Assembly: GCA_021800275.1 (NCBI GenBank)
Contig: JAJYZB010000004.1
Span: 19,634-83,633, forward strand
DNA length: 64,000 nt
Direction: 5' to 3'
DNA from: a bacterium
GTDB taxonomy: Bacteria > Vulcanimicrobiota > JABDET01
Position numbers and translations under genes: made by a program
Notes under the pieces: model-generated
Seen by the model: the letters and a program-made list of their open reading frames with translations, nothing else
Databases searched by the model: none
Told to the model about the DNA's origin: nothing
Shown here: positions 35,440 through 42,496 of the stretch, in pieces
Position numbering within the stretch: position 1 is the stretch's first letter
Layout of the letters: every line of letters begins with the position of its first letter

Positions 35440-35805
35440 ATGCCTGTAAACATTCATGACGACCTCGGCACGTTAAGTCTGGAGCGACAGACGAAAATCA
35501 AGAAGCGAGCAGAGGAATTAATTGCTGAAGAGAAGAGTTTGCAAGAGCTTCGCAAAGCATTGAAACTTACACAGGCTAGTCTAGCGAAGAGGCTCGGGGT
35601 CAAGCAAGTTAATGTCTCGCGGCTTGAGCAGCAGAGCGACCTTCTGATTTCAACCCTGCGGAAAAACGTTCAGGCTATGGGCGGAAAGCTGTATCTCATT
35701 GTTGAGTTTCCAGATCGCCCTCCGGTGCAGCTTAAGGGACTCTCTGAGGAAATATCTCAGACCAAGTCGAAGGCCAAGAGGAAAGAGTGCAGGGCCCATA
35801 CTTAA
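35440..35805 (+). CDS. Type II antitoxin, HigA-like XRE helix-turn-helix protein
   Basis: The 121-residue protein starts at ATG with an AAGGAGGAGG site, two bases after the toxin stop. A helix-turn-helix of the XRE/Cro type is visible (LRKALKLTQASLAKRLGVKQVNVSRLEQQSD, read in two parts, residues ~40-70). A segment that likely binds the toxin follows (LRKNVQAMGGKLYLIVEFPD). The N-terminal helix and the KRAEELIAEE region are typical of antitoxins paired with Gp49-like toxins. It should bind the palindrome at 35039-35056 and repress the module. Confidence 0.9.
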   Translation: MPVNIHDDLGTLSLERQTKIKKRAEELIAEEKSLQELRKALKLTQASLAKRLGVKQVNVSRLEQQSDLLISTLRKNVQAMGGKLYLIVEFPDRPPVQLKGLSEEISQTKSKAKRKECRAHT

Positions 35806-35841
35806 CCTATTTCAACTATTTTTAAGAGGAGGTTCTTGGGT

Positions 35842-37395
35842 ATGAGTTTGAAAAAGTTTTTACTCGCAGTTTTTTTTGGTTTTTTATTTTTTTATTTAAA
35901 AAGTTCGGTTCAGGCAAAAACCCATCAAACGGTTGGAGGCTCCCAAACTCCTGAATCTACTTACAGCCAGTGTTTTAATGGCTCTGTTGGTGTTAATGGC
36001 TCTATGCCAGAAAAAGGAAGCGGAAAAATTTTATTTGATTCTTACACTCCTACTGGAGCTGTATTTAACAATGTTGACCCCTATGGAAATGTTAGAAGTC
36101 AAACAACGGAACAACTCATTAAAGTATATGCTTATGATCCCTCTACTCATCTGGTTTCTGATCCTGGCGGCTTTACCTCTCACGATCTTCCAAGAATGAC
36201 TTTTTATGGAGGGAAAACCGTAAAATATTTAAATGGTCAATTCACTATCCTTTATGGAAATGGGAAAAAGAAAGTGTATAGGGTTAACAATGCCACTCTT
36301 GGAGGTAGTTCTGCGGCGAACTGGTCCCCTGATGGCAGGTATCTGGCTTTCCAGGGAGGAGGTTCTGGGAATGGATATGCCTGGATACACGGTTTTCTCT
36401 ATATCATGGATGTCAGAACAGGGGCAGTTTGCACTGTGGTCGATCCTGCAGAACCAGAACAACCTGTGGTTTTAGATGTCCACTGGCTTCCTGAAGGAGG
36501 GCTTGTATTTTCAACAAGAAACGCTTTTTATCAAACGACTCCGAATTTAAAACATTTTCAAAAACTTTCTGTGAATACAGGGGGAAAATTGGGTAATCAT
36601 GGAAGATTTGACCTGTCTCCTGATGGAAGTTTGATCGCCTGGACAGGAAAGAATAATAATAAAGTGAGCCAAATTTGGATCAGCCATTTGGATGGAACAG
36701 GAAAGATTCAACTTACTCATGGGAAGAAAGGAGATCGCTCCCCTCATTTTTCTCCTAATGGGAAAGAAGTCGCCTATGTGGCGGCTTCAAAACGTCTTGT
36801 TGGAGTGATTCGAGTCGTTCAGATAGATGGCACAGATGATCATCCACTAACAGGAGGGGGCGGAAAACCGATTGGATTGGCAGCTGATATTGAGCAGTGG
36901 GTTCCAGAAGGCAGGATCGAAAAGAGCAGTTCCGCTGTCCTCGGAACTGAACCCACTGCTTTCCCTGCAAAGGGGTACAAGATATACAAAAATACGATAG
37001 ATAATTTTTCTCTCCAGCTTCCCAAGACCTGGGTATGGCATCCTTCTAAAAATCAAATTCTCGCGGGATCTCCAAATCATCATGCTGCAATTGTTGTTAC
37101 TGCTGAAAATTTCACGCATCCTGTGAGTTTGCGTCAGTATTTTTTGCTGATATTGAAGTATTTAAAAGAAAAAGATCAAATAAAGATTTACAAAACAGGG
37201 AAAGGGTTCATAAAAGGCAGCCCAACACGCTGGGCTGTTTATACTTCAACAAGAAATGGGAAAAATTTAATTTCCACGATGTGGGTGATTATGAAAGGAC
37301 TTCACTCTTATGCTATCACTACAATCGCTCGAATTAACAGGTATAAGGAATATAAAAAGAAATTTTTGCATATTGTCAGGAGCTTCCAATTTTAG
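35842..37395 (+). CDS. Secreted TolB/WD40-like beta-propeller protein
   Basis: ATG at 35842 lies nine bases after AGGAGG and is preferred over TTG at 35836. The ~517-residue protein has a signal peptide (LLAVFFGFLFFYLKSSVQA). A propeller follows with TolB-type blades: NWSPDGRYLAFQGG, FDLSPDGSLIAWTG and PHFSPNGKEVAYVA. Residues ~360-517 form a separate alpha/beta domain (IYKNTIDNFSLQLPKTWVW), like the PsbP-fold tail seen in other secreted proteins. It lies inside the toxin-antitoxin island, downstream of the HigBA module on the same strand. Function unknown; the gene looks intact. Confidence 0.78.
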   Translation: MSLKKFLLAVFFGFLFFYLKSSVQAKTHQTVGGSQTPESTYSQCFNGSVGVNGSMPEKGSGKILFDSYTPTGAVFNNVDPYGNVRSQTTEQLIKVYAYDPSTHLVSDPGGFTSHDLPRMTFYGGKTVKYLNGQFTILYGNGKKKVYRVNNATLGGSSAANWSPDGRYLAFQGGGSGNGYAWIHGFLYIMDVRTGAVCTVVDPAEPEQPVVLDVHWLPEGGLVFSTRNAFYQTTPNLKHFQKLSVNTGGKLGNHGRFDLSPDGSLIAWTGKNNNKVSQIWISHLDGTGKIQLTHGKKGDRSPHFSPNGKEVAYVAASKRLVGVIRVVQIDGTDDHPLTGGGGKPIGLAADIEQWVPEGRIEKSSSAVLGTEPTAFPAKGYKIYKNTIDNFSLQLPKTWVWHPSKNQILAGSPNHHAAIVVTAENFTHPVSLRQYFLLILKYLKEKDQIKIYKTGKGFIKGSPTRWAVYTSTRNGKNLISTMWVIMKGLHSYAITTIARINRYKEYKKKFLHIVRSFQF

Positions 37396-37418
37396 CCTGA
37401 AAAAAATCTTTTTGTTCT

Positions 37419-37524
37419 GCAGCACAGCCCCTTACAGTCCTTCCTCTTTCCCTACAGCCCACTCTAAATATTCCTGTGAAACAGCAGAACAATCCTCAAA
37501 TTCCCCTTGGCAAATTTCACTTCC
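37419..37524 (-). pseudogene. Displaced copy of the tolC 3' end (copy 3)
   Basis: On the minus strand this 106-bp segment reads EVKFAKGNLRIVLL, then jumps across a ~103-bp deletion to the last codons (EYLEWAVGKEEGL, stop) in another frame. It also keeps ~10 bases of tolC downstream flank (GCAGCACAGCCC). The same internal deletion, with slightly different joints, occurs in copy 2. It ends abruptly at 37524, where an AbiEii fragment begins. Confidence 0.8.
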
Positions 37525-37615
37525 GAATCTTCACCACTTTATAATAAATAAATGGTTGATCAGTATTCACCGTGTATCTCCGCTCTTTAAGCAACTCATG
37601 GATTCTATTATAGCC
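37525..37615 (-). pseudogene. Fragment of an AbiEii-type nucleotidyltransferase toxin gene (fragment A)
   Basis: The minus strand reads GYNRIHELLKERRYTVN then TDQPFIYYKVVKIR, in one frame. This matches the region of the AbiEii-like gene at 38618-38987 just after its nucleotidyltransferase motif. Relative to that copy it keeps 11 extra bases, which would be in frame in an intact gene. It is joined directly to tolC copy 3. Confidence 0.7.
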
Positions 37616-37715
37616 TCGGCATTTCGGCATATCCAGCAGGGAGCAAGTATTATATTTATGCAGTAGAATCTTCATCTCCTGCCAATGCCTATTGGGGTGT
37701 TATTCCCCTCCAATG

Positions 37716-37765
37716 TTGACATTTTGTGTTTTTTACGCTACAATGTAGCTACAGATGTAGCTACT
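37716..37765 (+). promoter_or_regulatory. Promoter and operator of the Phd/RelE-type module
   Basis: TTGACA (37716-37721), a 17-base spacer and TACAAT (37739-37744) form a near-consensus promoter. Immediately downstream the palindrome GTAGCTAC occurs twice (37745-37752 and 37757-37764), 12 bases apart. This suits cooperative binding by the antitoxin just after the -10 box. The antitoxin ATG lies at 37787. Confidence 0.8.
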
Positions 37766-37786
37766 ATTTTGCAAGGATGGTGTGTC

Positions 37787-38068
37787 ATGAAATTTGCTAA
37801 TGTTCGAGAATTAAAGAATAAAACGTCGGAAATTTTAAGAAAAGCCGAAAAAGAGGATGTCATTATTACTTCCAAGGGAAAGCCTCGGGCAGTCATTGTT
37901 GGGGTTTCTGAGGAAAATTTTGAGGATTATCTTCTTGAACATAGTTCGAGTTTTCTCAAGGCTTTAGAACTTGCGCGAAAAGAGTACTTGGAAAACGGTG
38001 GTATAAATGCCTCTGCCTATCTGAAGTCTAGGGGAAAACGTGTCTCGATTTCTGCTGATTCTTTCTAA
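37787..38068 (+). CDS. Type II antitoxin, Phd/YefM family
   Basis: The real start is ATG at 37787 (MKFANVRELKNKT); the longer frame runs through the promoter. The 93-residue product has the Phd/YefM N-terminal DNA-binding fold (ANVRELKNKTSEILRKA, then DVIITSKGKPRAVIVG) and a flexible, acidic C-terminal half that would wrap the toxin. It overlaps the toxin gene by 29 bases. It should bind the twin GTAGCTAC operator. Confidence 0.9.
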   Translation: MKFANVRELKNKTSEILRKAEKEDVIITSKGKPRAVIVGVSEENFEDYLLEHSSSFLKALELARKEYLENGGINASAYLKSRGKRVSISADSF

Positions 38069-38318
38069 AACAGCAGTTCATGATCTAGATCGGCTTAACG
38101 ACAATACAGCTCAAACGATTCTTGAAGCATCCCAAATTTTAGAAGAAAATCCTTTCCCGCGCGGAAATTTGATTAAAAAAATTAAAGGAACGAAATCCAC
38201 TTTTTATCGGTTACGGGTTGGAGATTATAGAGTCTTTTACTTTATCGACAAAGGCAGGGTTGTTATAGTGAAGGTGGTTGCAAGAAAAGATGCTGAAAAA
38301 TTCATCAAAAATCTGTGA
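38040..38318 (+). CDS. Type II toxin, RelE family
   Basis: The GTG start at 38040 lies inside the antitoxin gene. The 92-residue protein has the RelE/ParE fold: LILSKTAVHDLDRLND, GNLIKKIKGTKSTFYRLRVGDYRVFYFI, and VVARKDAEKFIKNL. The sequence YRLRVGDYRVFY with basic and tyrosine residues is typical of ribosome-dependent mRNA interferases. Antitoxin-first order and overlap are usual for the Phd/RelE arrangement. Nothing suggests inactivation. Confidence 0.9.
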   Translation: MSRFLLILSKTAVHDLDRLNDNTAQTILEASQILEENPFPRGNLIKKIKGTKSTFYRLRVGDYRVFYFIDKGRVVIVKVVARKDAEKFIKNL

Positions 38319-38370
38319 AAGCTGAATTTTATTTTCAACATCACAGTGAAGCTTGGGGAAAGCCTCGTCG

Positions 38371-38532
38371 TTATTTTGTCATTCGAGAGAAGCAAATCCG
38401 AACAGCATGAAAAATTTTTACTTTTAGCTCACACTGAGACAAATTTTCATTCAATGTCAAATTTAGTAGGTTGATTTGCCCTTTCCTCATTAACTGATGA
38501 AAAGCGGAAAGATCTGCCTGAGAGGTATTCAT
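38371..38532 (-). CDS. Small ORF in repeat R1 (53 codons), related to that in R2
   Basis: ATG at 38532 has GAGGACAGGC upstream. The first 36 residues (MNTSQADLSAFHQLMRKGQ, then INLLNLTLNENLSQCEL) are almost identical to the small ORF in repeat R2. After that the repeat ends and the tail is unrelated (KVKIFHAV...RMTK). Synonymous change in the shared part hints at past coding use. I cannot identify a family. This copy is probably a truncated gene start. Confidence 0.4.
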   Translation of the reverse strand: MNTSQADLSAFHQLMRKGQINLLNLTLNENLSQCELKVKIFHAVRICFSRMTK

Positions 38533-38622
38533 GCCTGTCCTCAATTGTAATAACTAAGGATGCCAACGTCGCTCCGCTCCTGAGGGTGGCAACCATGACT
38601 TTAAACACCGGCAACTTTCAGC
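38426..38622. repeat. Direct repeat R1 (197 bp)
   Basis: This segment matches R2 (40960-41156) at 190 of 197 positions by hand alignment, without gaps and in the same orientation. In R2 it forms the region just downstream of tolC; in R1 it abuts a truncated AbiEii gene. It holds the start of a small minus-strand ORF and an imperfect GC-rich hairpin flanked by TGCCA/TGGCA. Confidence 0.9.
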
Positions 38623-38987
38623 GGAATATACTCTTTTCACTGGTTCCGCCGTATTCTCCAGAAAGAAAATCTACCTGAACCGTGATATCTCTCCCTCGAA
38701 TCTTCACCATCTTGTAATAAATAAATGGCTGCTCAATATTCACCATGTATCCCCTGCTCATGGATTCTTTTATAGCCATCTTTTTTGATTGTCTGATGAT
38801 TCAATGCCAAATCAACGTCAGTGCTTCCAATGTGTTTCGGGCTGGCCATTGGAAACAAAAAATCAGGTACCCATCCTCCAACCAGGACTATATCATCCTT
38901 GTATTCTCTAAGCAAGTGCATAAGCTCGACAAGAACAGATCGAGCTGCCTCCACCTCGTCAGACTGGTAATCTACTTGACTTGCCAT
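38618..38987 (-). pseudogene. AbiEii-type nucleotidyltransferase toxin, frameshifted and truncated (fragment B)
   Basis: The minus-strand frame from 38987 reads VLVGGWVPDFLFP and the nucleotidyltransferase motif HIGSTDVDLAL (G-S-x2-D-x-D), then stops after 84 codons. Past an 11-bp deletion, visible by comparison with fragment A, the other frame continues EQPFIYYKMVKIRG and VDFLSGEYGGTSEK. It then ends at the edge of repeat R1. A complete AbiEii would need well over 100 more residues. The start overlaps the AbiEi stop by 16 bases, as in intact abiE operons. The toxin is almost certainly inactive. Confidence 0.85.
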
Positions 38988-39874
38988 CGCGCCTTAAGCA
39001 CGGTTTGAAGGAGAAACTCGGCAGACTCCTCTCCCCGCATCGGAATCTTCATCAGATCCAAATAGTTCTGAATAGCCGATACAACGCTGATCACGTCCAG
39101 TTTTTCCCTGCCATAAAAGAGCCCGTTATCATATGGATTAAGAAACACCACATTAGCGCCAGATGAAACCTCCTTGAGATTAAGTCTTTTGGCAATCAAT
39201 TGGACATCTCCACCCACATACACGTAAACGCGCTGATATTTGACATGGGGAGCACGCTGCGCCGCAGCTGTAAATCCGGTAAACGCATAAACAAGCTCCT
39301 CTCTCCTGCATACCTCAGCAATCTTTTGCTCATTCTCACTCACAGAGTCCATAGAATAATACTCAGTCGGTGTGCTGCGCGAAAACATATAATTTTTTTC
39401 CCATTCCAGCAGAAGAGCTAAAGGATTATTGAGATGGAAACCATCCTTTTCAACCATAATCCACTCGCGATCTAAAAGCATTCGCTTCACGTTGTACACA
39501 AGCCCAAGACTCACGTCCGCCTCGCTCTCCAGGGCCTGCTGTTTCCACCGCTCCTCCGGGTTCTGCAACAGGACGCGCAGGATCCGCTCTGCCCTTGGAG
39601 AGTAAAGGGTACGAAGATCACGTTTCTCGGCAAAACGATTCGGCTGTCCCTTTTTTTCGATATAGACCTGGTCAAACGTAAGCCTGCCATTCCCCGAGAG
39701 ATCAACATATCCGACACCTGCCTCGCTGCAAATTCTCGCAGACTCCGGTGAAATGTATGGAGCGGCAACCACCCCAGAATCCAAATACAGCATCAAGCGC
39801 TTTTTCAAAATCGGATTTTGTAAGAGAATCGAGATATTTCTCTCCCGCTTTTTCACTAAAACATACCCTTTCAA
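38972..39874 (-). CDS. AbiEi-type antitoxin (type IV toxin-antitoxin), intact
   Basis: The frame has 300 codons from TTG at 39874; GTG at 39856, eight bases after AAGGGT, is an alternative. A central winged-helix region is visible (ERILRVLLQNPEERWKQQALESEADVSLGLVYNVKRML, read in parts). The C-terminal domain is typical: YAFTGFTAAAQRAPHV, NVVFLNPYDNGLFYG and VVSAIQNYLDLMKI. AbiEi represses its operon and blocks the AbiEii nucleotidyltransferase; the pair gives phage abortive infection. Here the toxin partner is broken, so the antitoxin stands alone. Its promoter region is replaced by tolC copy 2, which begins ~35 bases upstream. Confidence 0.85.
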   Translation of the reverse strand: MKGYVLVKKRERNISILLQNPILKKRLMLYLDSGVVAAPYISPESARICSEAGVGYVDLSGNGRLTFDQVYIEKKGQPNRFAEKRDLRTLYSPRAERILRVLLQNPEERWKQQALESEADVSLGLVYNVKRMLLDREWIMVEKDGFHLNNPLALLLEWEKNYMFSRSTPTEYYSMDSVSENEQKIAEVCRREELVYAFTGFTAAAQRAPHVKYQRVYVYVGGDVQLIAKRLNLKEVSSGANVVFLNPYDNGLFYGREKLDVISVVSAIQNYLDLMKIPMRGEESAEFLLQTVLKARWQVK

Positions 39875-39908
39875 TATTCGCTGAAACTCAAAATATTGAT
39901 GAAAACTC

Positions 39909-40141
39909 CAGCAGCACAGCCTTTACAGCCCTTTCCCTTCAGCCCACTCTAAATATGCCTGTGAGACGGAGCAGAACAATCCTTAAATTTCCCTTGGCAA
40001 ATTTTACTTCAGCTCTGGCTGCTGACAGCTCTTTTAAAGCTGTTTTGTAATCCCAATAGCCGCCCTCCCCTACTTCTTCTTTAATGTGAAGTTTCAGGCG
40101 CTTCAGTTCTCCTTTCTCAACTTCTAGATTTCCTTCTGCTT
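39909..40141 (-). pseudogene. Displaced copy of the tolC 3' end (copy 2)
   Basis: This 233-bp segment matches intact tolC from its downstream flank (from ~41153) through ~41490. It covers the coding region for the last long helix and has a ~100-bp internal deletion. Nucleotide match is high outside the deletion (for example, an exact run around TTCAGCTCTGGCTGCTGAC). Stop TAA lies at 39923-39925. The remaining 170 bases up to the next module contain no recognisable gene. Confidence 0.85.
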
Positions 40142-40248
40142 ATCGCAGCTGCCTTGTAAACATGAACCCAAGAGGTATGTCTTTATCCATATACTTCTTC
40201 AATCCAGCAGGCTTTCATCATGGCAAGAAAACTACCATGATAATACAA

Positions 40249-40293
40249 AGTGGGAAATTCCCACTTGACTTTTGTCCGCTAAACTGATAATAT
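40249..40293 (+). promoter_or_regulatory. Promoter and operator of the third toxin-antitoxin pair
   Basis: TTGACT (40265-40270), a 17-base spacer and TAATAT (40288-40293) form a good promoter. A perfect 17-base palindrome AGTGGGAAATTCCCACT (40249-40265) touches the -35 box. The first gene starts 20 bases after the -10 box, so the leader is about 13 bases. Confidence 0.8.
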
Positions 40294-40312
40294 TAAAATA
40301 GGTGAAATTTGG

Positions 40313-40621
40313 ATGAAAACAAATGTAATTCAGGATCATAAATTCAAAGAAATACTAGAGCAGGCAACCTTGGATCCTAAAAATCGCCTCTCAATTGGAA
40401 AAGCTGTCCTGTCATCTCGAATTTTCAAAGTTTATCGAAATGCTGCTGGACAGATTCTTCTGGATCCACAGATCTTAATTCCGGAAAGAGAAGCATGGAT
40501 CTATCAGAATCCAAAGCTCATTCAAGCCATTGATAAGGGCATAGATCAGGCGAAAAAGGGGAAACTGAAAAAACTTGGGTCATTTCGAAAATACCTCACA
40601 GACAGCAGTGAGAATGCCTGA
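40313..40621 (+). CDS. Antitoxin-like protein of a type II module
   Basis: The 102-residue protein starts at ATG with GGTG upstream. The first half includes LSIGKAVLSSRIFKVYRNAAGQILLDP and the segment LIPEREAWIYQNPKLIQAIDKGIDQAKKGK. The latter resembles antitoxins of the ILDP...REAWLF type that are common next to small ParE/RelE-like toxins. It ends KKLGSFRKYL, a helical, basic tail. The next start codon follows its stop directly. It probably binds the palindrome at 40249. Confidence 0.75.
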   Translation: MKTNVIQDHKFKEILEQATLDPKNRLSIGKAVLSSRIFKVYRNAAGQILLDPQILIPEREAWIYQNPKLIQAIDKGIDQAKKGKLKKLGSFRKYLTDSSENA

Positions 40622-40918
40622 TTGAAATTCAACCTGAATTTTACCGAAGAAGCGTGGAATCAACTCTTGAACCTGAGGGCTGATCCTTCCTTAAAAAAGC
40701 AGGGCAAGGCTGTGCAGAAAGCACTCGCTTTCATGGAAGTAAATCTGCGGCATTCCAGCCTACACACCCACAAATATGAATCTTTGACAAAGCGATATGA
40801 AGAAGAAATTTTTGAGTCATACGCAGAATCAAATACACCTGCAGCTTATCGTATCTTTTGGAAATATGGACCCAAGAAAAGCGAATTAACAATTATTGCC
40901 ATTATTCCTCACCCCTGA
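40622..40918 (+). CDS. RelE/ParE-like toxin of the third module
   Basis: The 98-residue protein starts at TTG right after the antitoxin stop, with no strong ribosome site, so translation depends on coupling. Marks are FNLNFTEEAWNQLLNLR, the LHTHKYESLTKRYEEEIFESY region, and AAYRIFWKYGPKKSELTIIAIIPHP. The compact fold ending in IIAIIPHP is shared by many small toxins annotated as RelE/ParE-like. Target is not known. The last 17 bases overlap, on the opposite strand, the small ORF of repeat R2. Confidence 0.78.
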   Translation: MKFNLNFTEEAWNQLLNLRADPSLKKQGKAVQKALAFMEVNLRHSSLHTHKYESLTKRYEEEIFESYAESNTPAAYRIFWKYGPKKSELTIIAIIPHP

Positions 40919-41066
40919 AGCTGAGTGCTTGATGCGCGCCTTTCACCTCCACATCATCCAGCTCACACTGAGACAAATTTTCATTCAATGTCAAATTTAG
41001 TAGGTTAATTTGCCCTTTCCTCATTAACTGATGAAAAGCGGAAAGATCTGTCGGAGAAGTATTCAT
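40902..41066 (-). CDS. Small ORF in repeat R2 (54 codons)
   Basis: ATG at 41066 has GAGGACAGGC upstream. It reads MNTSPTDLSAFHQLMRKGQ, INLLNLTLNENLSQCEL, then DDVEVKGAHQALSFRGEE and a stop. The first part is conserved in R1. It lies ~100 bp downstream of tolC on the same strand and could be read from that operon. I do not recognise a family, and a hypothetical small protein is all that can be claimed. Confidence 0.4.
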   Translation of the reverse strand: MNTSPTDLSAFHQLMRKGQINLLNLTLNENLSQCELDDVEVKGAHQALSFRGEE

Positions 41067-41156
41067 GCCTGTCCTCAATTGTAATAACTAAGGATGCCAA
41101 CGTCGCTCCGCTCCTGAGGGTGGCAGCCATGAGTTTAAACAGCGGCAACTTTCAGC
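40960..41156. repeat. Direct repeat R2 (197 bp), downstream flank of tolC
   Basis: About 96% identical to R1 at 38426-38622. Its right end lies 11 bases from the tolC stop codon, so it is the native 3' flank of the present tolC gene. An imperfect hairpin TGCCAAC...GGTGGCA lies at about 41095-41125; it has no U-tract, so it is not a clear terminator. Confidence 0.9.
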
Positions 41157-41167
41157 AGCACAGCCCC

Positions 41168-42496
41168 TTACAGTACCTCCCCTTCCCCTTCAGCCCACTC
41201 AAGATACGCTCTTGAGACATTTAAATCATACAAGGCTTGGATCTCCTGATACTGAGCTTTTGTTAAAGCATCTTCTGCATCCAGAACTTCCAGAAAAATC
41301 CCTTTCCCAGATCGAAAGCGCAGCAGAACAATTCTCAAATTTTCTTTAGCAAATTTTACTTCAGCTCTGGCTGCTGACAGCTCTTTTAAAGCTGTTTTAT
41401 AATCCCAGTATCCCTCCCCTACTTCTTCTTTAATGTGAAGTTTCAGGCGCTTGAGTTCTCCTTTCTCAACTTCTAAATTTCCTTCTGCTTTCTTGATTTC
41501 TCCTGCCCGTTCCCCTCCATCAAACAGTGAAATAGAGGCATGGATTCCAACATTATATCCATTAAAAGCTCCAGGGCTGTTAGAAAGGGAGTCATAACGA
41601 CTGTAAAAATAAACTTGAGGATAATAAGAGCCTTTAATGCTTTTAAATTCTGAGTGAATCTGTTTTATTCTATTTAAAAGAGCTAAACTGTCAGGGCGAT
41701 TCTGGTCAGCAAATCTTAAGAGATCCTTTAATGTGAGAGAATTCGAAGAAATGACCTGCTGCGAACTTAATTTTCCTGAAGGGACAGCCCTTAAAACAGA
41801 AGTTTCTCCAAGAACATTAGAAAGCTGAATTTCAGTGAGTTTTAAGTCATTAAAAATCTCTATCTCTTTGGCTTGAGATTTTGCTAATCGAGCTCTGCTG
41901 CGTAAAAGATAAAAATATGGAATTTTGCCAGCTTTAAAAAACTGTCGGGAAAGGCGGTACGATTCTCTGGCTCTTTTTAAATCTGAGCGAGCAGTCTGGA
42001 GTTTGCCTTTCTCCAGCAGAACTGAATCATAGGCTTGAGTGGTCTTAAAAATCACATCCAGGCGGGCTGCTTTCAGTTTTTCTCTCTGACTGAACTGACG
42101 AAACCTGGAACTATTAACGATCTCTTTTAAATACCCCCCTGTGTAAAGAGGATAAGACAAAACAACATCCCCTCCAAAATTTCCGTTTTTTGTGGTGGTT
42201 ATCCATCCCGCAGGAGAAATAACAGGAGTGTCTATCATAGTCACTGTATTCCCTGTAAAAGCAAACCCATGCAGCGCCAGCAGTGGCATGGAGCGAGATT
42301 TTGTCTTTACAAACTCCCCACTCGCCTTTTTCAATTTCCCTTCTTCGATTAGAATTTCAGGATTTTTTCGAAGAGCAATCTGGAGTGCCTGCTTCAACGT
42401 TAAACTCTGCAGTGGGTGAGCATAAACAAAAGAAAATAAAGAAACTGCTGTGATCCAACAAATAATAACTCGTTTCAGAAATCTTAAATTTTTCAT
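41168..42496 (-). CDS. TolC-family outer-membrane channel of an RND efflux system
   Basis: The 442-residue protein has a signal peptide (VIICWITAVSLFSFVYA) and two long coiled-coil repeats with the TolC pattern: LTLKQALQIALRKNPEIL at the start, VVLSYPLYTGG, then GIHASISLFDGGERAGEIKKAEGNLE. The start overlaps the RND pump stop (ATGA). TolC trimers form the outer-membrane exit duct. No N-terminal lipoprotein cysteine is present, unlike CusC. Its last ~110 codons occur as decayed copies in three places between here and 34.8 kb. Confidence 0.92.
   Translation of the reverse strand: MKNLRFLKRVIICWITAVSLFSFVYAHPLQSLTLKQALQIALRKNPEILIEEGKLKKASGEFVKTKSRSMPLLALHGFAFTGNTVTMIDTPVISPAGWITTTKNGNFGGDVVLSYPLYTGGYLKEIVNSSRFRQFSQREKLKAARLDVIFKTTQAYDSVLLEKGKLQTARSDLKRARESYRLSRQFFKAGKIPYFYLLRSRARLAKSQAKEIEIFNDLKLTEIQLSNVLGETSVLRAVPSGKLSSQQVISSNSLTLKDLLRFADQNRPDSLALLNRIKQIHSEFKSIKGSYYPQVYFYSRYDSLSNSPGAFNGYNVGIHASISLFDGGERAGEIKKAEGNLEVEKGELKRLKLHIKEEVGEGYWDYKTALKELSAARAEVKFAKENLRIVLLRFRSGKGIFLEVLDAEDALTKAQYQEIQALYDLNVSRAYLEWAEGEGEVL

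Noticed and set aside
38426..38622. R1/R2 as integron attC sites or an insertion sequence
   Set aside because: No GTTRRRY/RYYYAAC ends, no terminal inverted repeats with flanking target duplications, and no transposase or integrase nearby. The TGCCA/TGGCA hairpin is short and imperfect.
41095..41125. Terminator downstream of tolC
   Set aside because: The hairpin is imperfect and not followed by a T-run on the minus strand.
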